Of a stretch of 36,095 nt of DNA, positions 6,675 through 15,067 are shown in pieces; the stretch's first letter is position 1; every line of letters starts with the position of its first letter. The notes beneath the pieces were generated by a model. That model saw only the letters and a list, made by a program, of their open reading frames with translations. It ran no database searches and was not told where the DNA came from. The stretch is from Geoalkalibacter_A sp034189505 (lineage in GTDB: Bacteria; Desulfobacterota; Desulfuromonadia; Desulfuromonadales; Geoalkalibacteraceae): positions 1-36,095 of the forward strand of contig JAXHUR010000029.1 of NCBI GenBank assembly GCA_034189505.1, written 5' to 3'. Made by a program: the position numbers and the translations under genes.

Positions 6675-8018
6675 ATGTCGAAGTTTTTCTATCTTGAAAC
6701 ATTCGGTTGCCAGATGAACGTGGTGGATTCGGAGCAGATTGTGGATCTGCTGCAGGCTGGAGGATACCGGCCTGTGGACGAGCCTGAGAAAGCCGATCTG
6801 ATCCTGCTCAATACCTGCTCAGTACGTGACAGGGCGGAACGTAAGGTTTATGGTCACTTGGGACGTTTCAAACCCCTCAAGCAGCGCCGACCCGATCTGA
6901 TCATCGGGGTCGGCGGCTGTGTCGCCCAGCAGGAGGGCGAGAGACTTCTGCAGAAACTGCCCTTTGTCGACCTGGTTTTCGGAACTCACAACATTCACCG
7001 TCTGCCTGAAATGGTCGCTGGCGCCCAACGCCGCGTTCGCCTGGCGGAAACGCGGTTCCTTGATCGGGAAACACGCAAGAACCTGTTCCCTGAACGTTCG
7101 ACCGATGGCAACATCACCCGGTTCGTCACCATCATGCAGGGCTGCGACAACTTCTGCTCCTATTGCATTGTGCCCCACGTCCGCGGCCGTGAAATCAGCC
7201 GTCCTTCCGCAGATATCCTGGATGAAGTGCGCGAAATGGCCGCTCGTGGCGTCAGGGAAGTGACTCTTCTGGGGCAGAATGTCAACTCCTACGGAGCCAA
7301 CGAGCCGGGAGAGCTTTCCTTTGCCCAATTGCTTCACGAAGTCCATGAGGTCGAGGGACTCGAGCGGATCCGGTTTACAACCTCGCATCCGAAAGATCTC
7401 TCCGATGATCTGATCCGGTGTTTCGGCGAGCTCCCCAAATTGGCCACCCACTTGCATTTACCGGTGCAGTGCGGCTCCGATGCCGTTTTGGAAAAAATGA
7501 ACCGTGGCTACACACGCGAAGAATATCTGACCAAAGTACAGCGGCTCAAAGAAGCCTGCCCCGATATTCGCTTGACCTCGGATATCATTGTCGGCTTTCC
7601 CGGGGAAACCGAGGAGCAGTTCGAACAGACCCTGACTCTGATGGAAAAGGTCCGTTTTGCCGATGTTTTCTCTTTCCTTTATTCCCGACGCGAAGGAACG
7701 GCCGCGGCGAATCTGGAAGAGTCTCTGCCGCCGCAGCGCAAACAGGAACGCTTCGATCGGCTTCTGACATTGCAACAGGAGATCAGCACCCGGATCTGGG
7801 AACAGGATGTGGGGCGAACCCTGCCGGTGCTGGTTGAAGGCGAGAGCCGTCAGAATGGGGAACTTTTCGGCCGCACGACCTGGAACCGGATCGTGCACTT
7901 CGAAGCGGACTCATCATTGATCGGACGTATTGTGCTGGTGCGGGTGATCGCGTCCATGAAAAACAGCCAGCGAGGTGAAATGCCGGCCTCGGCCGAGCCT
8001 ATGAGGCGGACCGGCTGA
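6675..8018 (+). CDS. miaB: tRNA-2-methylthio-N6-isopentenyladenosine synthase MiaB
   Basis: MiaB is a radical-SAM methylthiotransferase that adds a methylthio group to i6A37 of tRNAs reading UNN codons. The 447-residue product has the N-terminal UPF0004 domain with FGCQMN (Cys12), NTCSVRDRA and GGCVAQ cysteines for one 4Fe-4S cluster. The radical-SAM CxxxCxxC motif follows (in GCDNFCSYC, about residue 158), and a C-terminal TRAM domain recognises tRNA. The ATG at 6675 gives the exact family N-terminus (first Cys at position 12). However, the AGGTAAGGG ribosome site fits better with an in-frame TTG nine bases upstream at 6666, so the start is uncertain by three codons. Confidence 0.96.
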   Translation: MSKFFYLETFGCQMNVVDSEQIVDLLQAGGYRPVDEPEKADLILLNTCSVRDRAERKVYGHLGRFKPLKQRRPDLIIGVGGCVAQQEGERLLQKLPFVDLVFGTHNIHRLPEMVAGAQRRVRLAETRFLDRETRKNLFPERSTDGNITRFVTIMQGCDNFCSYCIVPHVRGREISRPSADILDEVREMAARGVREVTLLGQNVNSYGANEPGELSFAQLLHEVHEVEGLERIRFTTSHPKDLSDDLIRCFGELPKLATHLHLPVQCGSDAVLEKMNRGYTREEYLTKVQRLKEACPDIRLTSDIIVGFPGETEEQFEQTLTLMEKVRFADVFSFLYSRREGTAAANLEESLPPQRKQERFDRLLTLQQEISTRIWEQDVGRTLPVLVEGESRQNGELFGRTTWNRIVHFEADSSLIGRIVLVRVIASMKNSQRGEMPASAEPMRRTG

Positions 8019-8091
8019 AGCGACTGCCTTATCGCAGACAGTTTTTCCTTTCCTCGTTGCAGAACAACCCGTTGCTTTAGCGGAACCGCAT

Positions 8092-9978
8092 ATGGCCAAA
8101 GGGCGCATTCTCGCCATTGATGACGAAAAATTTTTCCATGAACTCTATCGGGATCTTCTGACGCCCGAAGGATATGCCGTGCGTTGCGTCTCTGACGGCG
8201 AGGAGGCTCTCGAGCTGCTTAAACGGGAAGATTTCGATCTGGTCATTTCCGATCTGGAGATGCCCGGTCTCGACGGCGTTGAAACCAGCCGCCGCATCAA
8301 GATGTTCAACCCCGACCAGGAAGTGATCGTGGTCAGCGGCAAGGCTGATGTCGCGACGGCGGTGGCTGCCATGAAGCTCGGAGTGGCGGATTATGTTTTC
8401 AAACCCATCAATCCTGAAGAGTTCCAGCTGCTGATCAACAAAACCCTGTTTCGCAAAGCTCTTCACCAGGAACACCACCGGCTGCTCGATGAAAACATCG
8501 AGTACGCTTCAATTCTCACCACCTATCGTAAATGCCTGGCCTTTCTCCATGTACATGAACTTGATCGCCTTGGGGACCTGGTTCTCGACACCCTGATGGA
8601 ACTGCTCAAAGCCGAAGGGGCCGTATTGTGGCTGGCCGGTTTCGGCGGACATTTTTTCAGACGCCGCTGCCGCCGGGGACTCGCCCGTGTGCCGGCCGCC
8701 GAAGAAACGCTGCAGCCGGCTGGGGAACAACGACGCCTGATTCTAAAGGGAGAGCCTGCCCTTCTCGAGGGTGATGACCGCATGTGGATTCCCCTGGTCC
8801 ACGGGCATGAAGCCCTGGGGCTGATTCGTCTGGAATCACCGGTGGGGCGCGGCGCCTTTCAGAAAAGCGATCTCGGCGTAGCTGCCGCGGTGTCTGAATT
8901 TGCCGGCAGCGCCCTGCATAATGTGCTGCTGCAGCGCGCCATCGAACAGCGCAGCCTGCGCACCCCGAGCGCTGAAGCCTACAACATGGCTTTTTTCCGT
9001 GTTCATATGGAAAAAGAACTCAACAAGGTGCGGCGTTACGGCCGGCATCTTTCGCTGATTCGGCTACGGGTGGGAAATTATGCCGAGCTGCACCACCATT
9101 TTCGCAATCGTGAGCTTGAAGCCGCCATGTCGCGCATTATTGAGGCGATCAATACCATTCTGCGCGATGCCGACATCATGGCCATGTCGGCGGGGGACGA
9201 TTTCTATATTCTGCTGCCTGAAACCGACTACTGGGGATCGCTTATCACCCAGAAACGCATCCGCAAAGCGCTGTCCGATCGCCTGACCCTGTGCGACATG
9301 AAGAAAAGCCATCCCATTAAAGTCTATATGCGCTCTGCATCCTTCCCCTTGGACGGAGCGAGCTTCGAGGACCTCTCCGCGACCGCAGAAAAACGACTTG
9401 ATGGGTTGCGCAACAGTCTGTTTTTGAAGGAGGACTGGCAGGGGGCCTCCTTCTGGGATGTTGTCGGGCGTCTGCTCGGCCCTCCCGAGGCCTACGATTT
9501 TTCTTCACAGGGCGTGAGCGTTTCTCCCCGCTTGAAGAGATTTCAGGATGGAACCAAAAGCCGGTTCGTTCGCATGCCGGCACATCATCTCGATCTGATC
9601 CAGAGTGCATTCTGCCGTGAAGTGATCGAATCGAGCCGCGTGCGGGGCGTGATCTTTCGCGGGTGCGCTGATTTTGAGGAGGTCCATCGCTCCCTTCCTT
9701 ATTTCGAGCGTTTGGAGAACTCCGCAACATCCCTTTTTCTCGTTGGCGGCCGCGAACGGGTGCAATGGAGTTACCAGAGGACCCTGCCCATCTATATTGA
9801 TGCAGAACCTTTTTCCCGGGTGCCTTTTCTGATGTACCTCAACGAGGATAGCGCCTACGCTTTTTTCGCTCGAAGACGGGGGCGGGAATTGGTGGGATTT
9901 CATACCTCCGATTTTTATTTCGTTGAAAATATGATCGCCAAGCTTCAGGAACAGTATCAGTTGCAGGTGCAGATCTGA
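8092..9978 (+). CDS. Response regulator with GAF-like, degenerate GGDEF and a C-terminal sensory-like domain
   Basis: The 628-residue cytoplasmic protein opens with an intact receiver domain: acidic pair Asp10/Asp11, phosphoacceptor Asp54 in VISDLEMPG, Ser82 and Lys104 in FKP. Residues about 140-285 look like a GAF domain. Residues about 300-445 have the outline of a diguanylate cyclase domain. Its active-site loop reads SAGDDF (about 366-371) instead of GGDEF/GGEEF, and the I-site RxxD is not evident, so c-di-GMP synthesis is doubtful. The last ~135 residues form a further globular domain that vaguely resembles the DICT sensory domain, though that needs a profile search. The next gene, nine bases downstream, encodes a second response regulator, so the two probably form one pathway. 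No histidine kinase is nearby. Confidence 0.85.
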   Translation: MAKGRILAIDDEKFFHELYRDLLTPEGYAVRCVSDGEEALELLKREDFDLVISDLEMPGLDGVETSRRIKMFNPDQEVIVVSGKADVATAVAAMKLGVADYVFKPINPEEFQLLINKTLFRKALHQEHHRLLDENIEYASILTTYRKCLAFLHVHELDRLGDLVLDTLMELLKAEGAVLWLAGFGGHFFRRRCRRGLARVPAAEETLQPAGEQRRLILKGEPALLEGDDRMWIPLVHGHEALGLIRLESPVGRGAFQKSDLGVAAAVSEFAGSALHNVLLQRAIEQRSLRTPSAEAYNMAFFRVHMEKELNKVRRYGRHLSLIRLRVGNYAELHHHFRNRELEAAMSRIIEAINTILRDADIMAMSAGDDFYILLPETDYWGSLITQKRIRKALSDRLTLCDMKKSHPIKVYMRSASFPLDGASFEDLSATAEKRLDGLRNSLFLKEDWQGASFWDVVGRLLGPPEAYDFSSQGVSVSPRLKRFQDGTKSRFVRMPAHHLDLIQSAFCREVIESSRVRGVIFRGCADFEEVHRSLPYFERLENSATSLFLVGGRERVQWSYQRTLPIYIDAEPFSRVPFLMYLNEDSAYAFFARRRGRELVGFHTSDFYFVENMIAKLQEQYQLQVQI

Positions 9979-9986
9979 GTTTCTCT

Positions 9987-11462
9987 ATGAAGACGTCTAC
10001 CGGTAAAAAAATTCTGTTTGCCAGTACCCGTGGCGATTTCGCAGAAGTCGCCCAGGCCCTGACGCGCCGCGGTTTTTCCGTTCACACCTGCGGCGACGGC
10101 AGTCAGGCCCTGGAGCGAGCCCTCGCTATGGTTCCCGATCTTATGGTCGCAGATGTCGACCTCCCTATGATCGACGGCTCTCGCCTCAGCCAGATTCTGC
10201 GCGCCAATCCCCGTACGGACAAACTGGCCTTTCTCTTCGTCGGTCCCGAGGGGCGTGAGGTCGAAGGTTTTCGCCGTCATCGCGATCACTACCTGGCACG
10301 CCCTTTTAATCACGAGCAGTTGTTGTCGGTGGCCCTGGGACATCTCAGTCGGCAGGAACGCACTGAAGAGGTGACCCGGGGGGGGAAGCAGGTCGAAGGC
10401 GATCTGGAGCAGGTCTCGTTGACGGATATGCTGCAGATTCTGGGGCATAACCGCAAAGACGGTACCCTGAAGCTTGAGCGCGACAGCGGTAGGGGAGAGA
10501 TCCAACTGCTTGAAGGAACCGTTGTGAACGCCCGCCTCGGTTCCGTCGAGGGGGAGAAAGCTTTTTTCCGGCTTCTGACCTGGGAGAAGGGGCATTTTTC
10601 TTTTTCCCCCGGTGTCGCCGGCGGCGAAGTGCGCATCACACAGCCCCTTGATCATCTGATCATGGAAGGTTTGAGGCAGAGCGATGAGCTAAACGCCATG
10701 TTCGGCGATCTGCCGCCGCACGATGCCTTTCTTGCTCTTAAGGTGCCCCTGGAGCGTCTGCCTCGCGGTCTGCGGCCGACCACCCAGGAGATTCTGGTGC
10801 TGCTCGAACACCACCCCCGTCTCGGAGATCTGCTCGATCACTGCCCGCGCAGCGATTACGATATCCTGCAGATCGTAAAAATTCTTATCGAGAAAGGTCT
10901 GATCGAGGTTCGCCGCGAACAGTCTGCAGCCGGCATTTCGCGGTCGCTTCTGACCTCCGAGGAGATCATTCGCCTCAAAGACCGTCTGGGGGAAGGGGAC
11001 AGTCTGCTGGAAGAAGCCACCATGAAACTGCTGGTGCTCGCTTCAGCTTCCGAGGATGTTCAGCGTTTAATCCAATCCTTTCAGGGGATTGCCGAATTCA
11101 GGGTGGAGCCGGGGGGCGCTGCTGCCCTTGGCCTGGGCACCATACACGATATCGGGCATCTGAGGCTTGGCGAGACCTTCTCCCTGCGCCTTCTGCTTCT
11201 TCCCGCGATGGAGGATGCCGGCCCCCTGTGGGCGCCGTTCTGCCGGCGTTTGTTGGGGGTCCTCTCTTTCTGCGGATCCGGCAGAGCCGGATCCGCAGAG
11301 CAATTTTTTGCAAGCCGGGCCAAGGTTCCCCTGGCGCGGATTATTTTCAATGAGGCGGAGGGGGAAGGTTTCATGTTAAACAGGGGGGACAGGGAAGGAG
11401 TGCGCAAGCTGCTCGTTTATCTTATGACAGAATTCATCCAAAAGGATCTTGATCATGATTGA
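9987..11462 (+). CDS. Pseudo-receiver response regulator with PATAN (DUF4388) domain
   Basis: The 491-residue protein has a receiver fold (residues 1-125) that keeps Asp56 in VADVDLPM. It has lost the acidic pair at the end of strand 1 (LFASTRG instead of the usual VDD), and Arg replaces the conserved Lys (ARPF for KPF), so normal phosphorylation is doubtful. Residues about 140-240 match the PATAN/DUF4388 pattern: G-x-LEQVSLTDMLQILGHNRKDGTLKL, then G-x-I-x-LLEGTVVNAR, then GEKAFFRLLTWEKGHF. Such domains are common in deltaproteobacterial signalling proteins. A helical middle part (about 255-315) precedes a C-terminal region (about 345-485) with the strand/helix rhythm of MglA-like small GTPases but no P-loop. 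That last assignment is tentative. A perfect hairpin is embedded near codon 430. Confidence 0.85.
   Translation: MKTSTGKKILFASTRGDFAEVAQALTRRGFSVHTCGDGSQALERALAMVPDLMVADVDLPMIDGSRLSQILRANPRTDKLAFLFVGPEGREVEGFRRHRDHYLARPFNHEQLLSVALGHLSRQERTEEVTRGGKQVEGDLEQVSLTDMLQILGHNRKDGTLKLERDSGRGEIQLLEGTVVNARLGSVEGEKAFFRLLTWEKGHFSFSPGVAGGEVRITQPLDHLIMEGLRQSDELNAMFGDLPPHDAFLALKVPLERLPRGLRPTTQEILVLLEHHPRLGDLLDHCPRSDYDILQIVKILIEKGLIEVRREQSAAGISRSLLTSEEIIRLKDRLGEGDSLLEEATMKLLVLASASEDVQRLIQSFQGIAEFRVEPGGAAALGLGTIHDIGHLRLGETFSLRLLLLPAMEDAGPLWAPFCRRLLGVLSFCGSGRAGSAEQFFASRAKVPLARIIFNEAEGEGFMLNRGDREGVRKLLVYLMTEFIQKDLDHD
11269..11309 (+). repeat. 14-bp inverted repeat followed by T6 inside a coding sequence
   Basis: Bases 11269-11282 and 11286-11299 form a perfect stem containing two GGATCC palindromes around a 3-base AGA loop. 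A T6 run at 11304-11309 follows five bases later. The arrangement is that of an intrinsic terminator, yet it lies in frame in the PATAN response-regulator gene, where it encodes a Gly/Ser/Ala-rich loop (CGSGRAGSAE). Confidence 0.8.
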
Positions 11463-12108
11463 TCTGCATATGCATACCCTCTTCAGTGACGGGGAACTGA
11501 TCCCCGCCGAACTGATTCGTCGCGCGGCAGTGGCCGGCTATGAAGCCATAGCCCTGACCGATCACGGCGATCTTTCCAATTTCGATTTCATCATTCCCAG
11601 GGTGGTTGAAGCGGCTGCGACCTATGGGGAGCCCTGGGGCATAAAGGTGATCCCGGGGATCGAGCTGACGCATATTCCGCCGGAGCAGATTGCCGCAGCC
11701 GCCATTCGGGCCCGGGAACTGGGAGCCCGCATTGTCGTGTGCCACGGTGAAACGCTGGTGGAGCCGGTTGCGGAAGGGACCAACGCAGCGGCCCTGGCGG
11801 CGGATATCGATATTCTCTCTCATCCCGGGTTGATTCGCGATGAAGACGTGGAACTTGCCGCGGCGCGTGGAGTCTGCCTTGAAATCACGACGCGCAAAGG
11901 CCACAGTCTCACCAATGGCCACGTGGTCCAGCTGGCGAGAAAATACCAGGCAAAGCTGGTTGTCAACAACGACGCTCACGCCCCCGGCGACCTTGTTTCC
12001 GCCGAAATGGCCCGTAATGTGGCGCTGGGAGCGGGATTGAGCGATGAAGAATATGGGCAGTGCCGCCGCAACAGTGCCGCCTTGGCTGATAAGGCTATGA
12101 GGGGGTAA
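11455..12108 (+). CDS. PHP-domain phosphoesterase (histidinol-phosphatase-like)
   Basis: The 217-residue protein is a stand-alone PHP-family metal hydrolase. The metal-binding motifs appear in order: DLHMHT (about residues 3-8), LTDHGD (about 37-42), PGIE-x-TH, CHGET, LSHPG and a final NNDAHAPGD. These match the four PHP motifs that hold a trinuclear metal site and cleave phosphate esters. The substrate cannot be told from sequence; relatives include histidinol-phosphate phosphatase and RNase AM-type enzymes. The ATG at 11455 has AAAGGA 8 bases before it. It overlaps the upstream response-regulator gene by 8 bases, so the two are co-transcribed. Confidence 0.9.
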   Translation: MIDLHMHTLFSDGELIPAELIRRAAVAGYEAIALTDHGDLSNFDFIIPRVVEAAATYGEPWGIKVIPGIELTHIPPEQIAAAAIRARELGARIVVCHGETLVEPVAEGTNAAALAADIDILSHPGLIRDEDVELAAARGVCLEITTRKGHSLTNGHVVQLARKYQAKLVVNNDAHAPGDLVSAEMARNVALGAGLSDEEYGQCRRNSAALADKAMRG

Positions 12109-12213
12109 GGCGCGGGTTATAGGGTGCGGGGCTGTAGTCTCTGGGTTTTGGGTGTGCGGCACAAGGCATCGGGCTTTGGTGTTTGAGCCACGAATTACAG
12201 GCAGGTCTTATCC

Positions 12214-13284
12214 ATGAATGAGAAACATTTCAACCTTCTTAAGGAACTGGTAGAGGCGCCCAGCCCTTCCGGATTTGAGCAGCCTGCGCAGCGTGTCTTT
12301 CGCCGCGCGGTTGAAAATGTTGTCGATGAAATCCACACCGATGTTATGGGCAACGTCATCGCCAGGCTCAGAGGGCAGGGTGAAAGTGCGCTTCGGGTCA
12401 TGCTGGCCGGTCATTGCGATGAGATCGGTTTTATGGTCAAGCATGTCGACGATCATGGCTTTATCTCTTTCGCCGCCATCGGGGGCGTGGATGCCCATCT
12501 GGTGCCCGGACAGCGGGTCAGGGTCCACGGGCGGCGCGGCGCCGTCAACGGATTGGTCGGCAAAAAGCCTATTCATCAGATTGAACCCAAGGATCGTGAC
12601 TCGGTCATCAAGATCAAGAATCAGTTTATCGACATCGGTTGCCGAAGTCGGGACGAGGCGCAGGAACTGGTGTCGGTGGGGGACGCGATTACATTTGCGG
12701 TCGGCCTGGAGCGGTTGCAGAACGATCGGGTCACCTCCCGGGCGTTTGATGACAAGATGGGAGTGTTCGTCGTTGCCCGGGTACTGGAAGAGCTGCGATC
12801 CCGGAGGGAACTCGCCGTTGATTTCTATGGCGTTTCAACCGTGCAGGAGGAGGTTGGTCTGCGCGGCGGGGCGACCAGCGTTTACGGGATCAACCCGGAT
12901 GTGGGGATTGCCATCGAAGTGGGATTTGCCACCGATTTCCCTGACGTCGACAAAAAGGAACATGGTGATATCCGCATCGGCAGCGGCCCCGTTATCGGTC
13001 GAGGCCCAAATATCAATCCGGCACTGTTCGATCTCCTGGTAGAGACGGCTCGTGAAGAGCAGATCCCCTATCAGGTTCTCGGTCATCCTCGTGCCACCGG
13101 CACCGATGCCAATGTCATGCAGCTCTCGCGCGGTGGCGTAGCGACCGGGCTGGTCAATGTGCCTTTGCGTTACATGCATACGCCGGTGGAGCTGCTCTCT
13201 CTTGAAGACCTGGAAAATACGGTGAGACTGCTTGCCGCTTCGGTCCTGCGCATGAAAAACCGCGAAGGGTTCATCCCCTCATAA
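12214..13284 (+). CDS. M42-family aminopeptidase (glutamyl aminopeptidase/FrvX-like)
   Basis: This 356-residue enzyme belongs to the M42 metallopeptidases, cytoplasmic self-compartmentalised (tetrahedral) aminopeptidases that trim peptides released by proteases. The metal- and proton-shuttle residues are visible: AGHCDEIGF (His67, Asp69), SRAFDDKMG (Asp179/Asp180), VQEEVGLRG (Glu212/Glu213), EVGFATD (Glu235, with Asp241), and the final YMHTPVE histidine. Length matches the family (about 340-360). About 105 bases with no evident signals separate it from the PHP gene, so it could be in the same transcript. The physiological substrate preference (Glu, Leu or other) is not predictable here. Confidence 0.93.
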   Translation: MNEKHFNLLKELVEAPSPSGFEQPAQRVFRRAVENVVDEIHTDVMGNVIARLRGQGESALRVMLAGHCDEIGFMVKHVDDHGFISFAAIGGVDAHLVPGQRVRVHGRRGAVNGLVGKKPIHQIEPKDRDSVIKIKNQFIDIGCRSRDEAQELVSVGDAITFAVGLERLQNDRVTSRAFDDKMGVFVVARVLEELRSRRELAVDFYGVSTVQEEVGLRGGATSVYGINPDVGIAIEVGFATDFPDVDKKEHGDIRIGSGPVIGRGPNINPALFDLLVETAREEQIPYQVLGHPRATGTDANVMQLSRGGVATGLVNVPLRYMHTPVELLSLEDLENTVRLLAASVLRMKNREGFIPS

Positions 13285-13319
13285 TCATCGTCTCTGTGCC
13301 GGGTTTAATAAAGTTTGGC

Positions 13320-13349
13320 TTGATATCAGGATGCTTCCTGGGATAAACT
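13320..13349 (+). promoter_or_regulatory. Candidate promoter of guaB
   Basis: TTGATA (13320-13325) and TAAACT (13344-13349) are 18 bases apart. The spacer contains a small CAGGA/TCCTG stem-loop (13327-13340). Transcription from here would produce a leader of about 130 bases before the guaB ATG at 13487. Confidence 0.45.
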
Positions 13350-13368
13350 TGCCAATTATTTTTTATCG

Positions 13369-13415
13369 GGGGGTGGTTTTCTTCACAGGAAAGAAAACAC
13401 CCCCGTTCAATTTTT
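13369..13415 (+). terminator. Terminator-like hairpin in the guaB leader (possible attenuator)
   Basis: A long stem pairs GGGGGTG plus TTTTCTT (13369-13383, one bulged G) with AAGAAAACACCCCC (13391-13404) around a 7-base loop. It is followed by TTCAATTTTT. If the promoter at 13320 is real, this hairpin sits in the leader and could attenuate guaB. If not, it is simply the terminator of the upstream aminopeptidase gene. Confidence 0.55.
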
Positions 13416-13486
13416 CATTCGAGACCGGAACACGATTCTCAAGGTGCTTTCGGCCACCCCATATCCCTTCGCCGAGGAGTTTATCT

Positions 13487-14962
13487 ATGTTGGATCGCGA
13501 CAAAATTCGCGAAGGACTGACGTTTGACGATGTCCTGCTTCTTCCCGCCCATTCAACGGTCCTGCCCAAAGAAGTAGACCTGAGCACCCACCTGACCGCA
13601 GCAGTCAAACTCAATACACCTCTATTGTCGGCCGCGATGGATACGGTGACCGAATCGCGCACCGCTATCTGCATGGCACGTGAGGGGGGACTGGGGATTA
13701 TTCACAAGAACATGACCCCCGAGGAACAGGCGATCGAAGTCGACCAGGTCAAGAAATCCGAGAGCGGCATGATTGTCGATCCGATCACCATGGATCCCGA
13801 CCAGAAGATCTTTGAAGCTCTTGAGTTGATGCAGCGCTATCGGATCTCCGGCGTGCCGATCACCAGGGACGGGCGCCTGGTAGGGATTCTCACCAACCGG
13901 GACCTGCGCTTTGAGACCCGCCTCGATCAGCCGATTCGCAATGTGATGACCAAGGATCACCTGGTCACCGTCCCGCCGGGTACGACCCTGGAAGAAGCCA
14001 AGCAGCATCTGCACGAGCATCGCATTGAGAAGTTGCTGGTGGTGGATGAACAGGGTGCTCTCCAGGGGCTGATTACCATCAAGGATATTGAAAAGGTCCG
14101 TAAATATCCCAATGCCTGCAAGGACGACCTGGGTCGACTGCGCGCCGGCGCTGCCGTCGGCGTCAGTGGCGACCGCGAGCAGAGGCTGGAACTGCTGGTG
14201 CGTGCCGGAGTCGATGTGGTGATCATCGATACCGCCCATGGTCATTCGCAGGGAGTGATCGACGCGATCATCGATACCCGTCGTCAATATCCCGATCTGC
14301 AGTTGATTGCCGGCAACATTGCCACGGCGGAAGCCGCGCAATGTTTGATCAAGGCCGGCGTCGATGCGGTCAAGGTCGGCATCGGGCCCGGTTCCATCTG
14401 CACCACTCGCGTTGTGGCGGGCGTCGGTGTGCCGCAGATCACCGCCATTATGGATGTGGCTAAAGTGACTCATAAAGCCGGTATCCCTCTGATTGCCGAC
14501 GGCGGCATCAAATTTTCCGGTGATCTGCCCAAAGCGGTTGCAGCCGGTGCGGATGTCATCATGGTGGGTTCGCTGTTTGCCGGTACCGACGAATCTCCCG
14601 GGGAAACCATTCTCTATCAGGGGCGCACCTACAAATCCTATCGGGGCATGGGCAGCCTTGGCGCCATGAAGATGGGCAGCAAGGATCGTTACTTTCAGGG
14701 AGATGTGGAAAGCGATGTCAAGCTGGTGCCCGAAGGGATTGAGGGACGGGTCCCCTACCGCGGCAGCCTTTCCGCCAATATTCATCAGCTGATCGGCGGC
14801 CTGCGTTCCGGCATGGGCTATACCGGTTGTCGGACCCTGAAGGAAATGCACGAACGCACTCAGTTCGTCCGCATCACCAACGCCGGTCTGCGTGAATCTC
14901 ATGTGCATGATGTGACCATTACCCAGGAAGCACCCAACTATCGACTTGAACGACCGAGCTGA
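13487..14962 (+). CDS. guaB: Inosine-5'-monophosphate dehydrogenase
   Basis: GuaB oxidises IMP to XMP with NAD+, the first committed step to GMP. The 491-residue product has the usual architecture. The N-terminal barrel start carries LTFDDVLLLP (about 11-20). A CBS-domain pair (Bateman module, about 95-205) is inserted. The catalytic loop GPGSICTTR follows, with nucleophile Cys305. Next come the IMP-phosphate-binding ADGGIK and GSLFAGTDE segments and the flap with YRGMGSLGAM. The frame is open upstream, but the ATG at 13487 starts at the family N-terminus and has GAGGAG 8 bases before it. guaA follows after a terminator-like hairpin. Confidence 0.98.
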   Translation: MLDRDKIREGLTFDDVLLLPAHSTVLPKEVDLSTHLTAAVKLNTPLLSAAMDTVTESRTAICMAREGGLGIIHKNMTPEEQAIEVDQVKKSESGMIVDPITMDPDQKIFEALELMQRYRISGVPITRDGRLVGILTNRDLRFETRLDQPIRNVMTKDHLVTVPPGTTLEEAKQHLHEHRIEKLLVVDEQGALQGLITIKDIEKVRKYPNACKDDLGRLRAGAAVGVSGDREQRLELLVRAGVDVVIIDTAHGHSQGVIDAIIDTRRQYPDLQLIAGNIATAEAAQCLIKAGVDAVKVGIGPGSICTTRVVAGVGVPQITAIMDVAKVTHKAGIPLIADGGIKFSGDLPKAVAAGADVIMVGSLFAGTDESPGETILYQGRTYKSYRGMGSLGAMKMGSKDRYFQGDVESDVKLVPEGIEGRVPYRGSLSANIHQLIGGLRSGMGYTGCRTLKEMHERTQFVRITNAGLRESHVHDVTITQEAPNYRLERPS

Positions 14963-14997
14963 TGCCGTAGATCTGAACGAAGTAAAAGCTTGCGGGG

Positions 14998-15030
14998 GCG
15001 GGACCATGAATCTCGGTCCCGCGATTTTTT
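14998..15030 (+). terminator. Terminator between guaB and guaA
   Basis: GCGGGACC (14998-15005) pairs with GGTCCCGC (15015-15022) across a 9-base loop, followed by GA and six Ts (15025-15030), with another T-run shortly after. It lies between two genes of one pathway, so it should reduce guaA transcription relative to guaB or leave guaA to depend partly on its own promoter. Confidence 0.75.
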
Positions 15031-15067
15031 GGCGACCTTTTTTTTCTTCGCAGTGGAGTCACCGCAC

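Noticed and set aside
9190..9215. Active diguanylate cyclase (GGDEF) in the first response regulator
   Set aside because: The signature loop is AGDDF and no I-site is evident, so an active enzyme is not claimed.
12109..12213. G/T-rich stretch between the PHP and M42 genes as a regulatory RNA
   Set aside because: No stable hairpin, T-run or promoter-like pair could be identified; it looks like ordinary spacer.
13622..15007. A 461-codon minus-strand open frame opposite guaB
   Set aside because: Shadow of the strongly conserved guaB frame, with no family resemblance or ribosome site.
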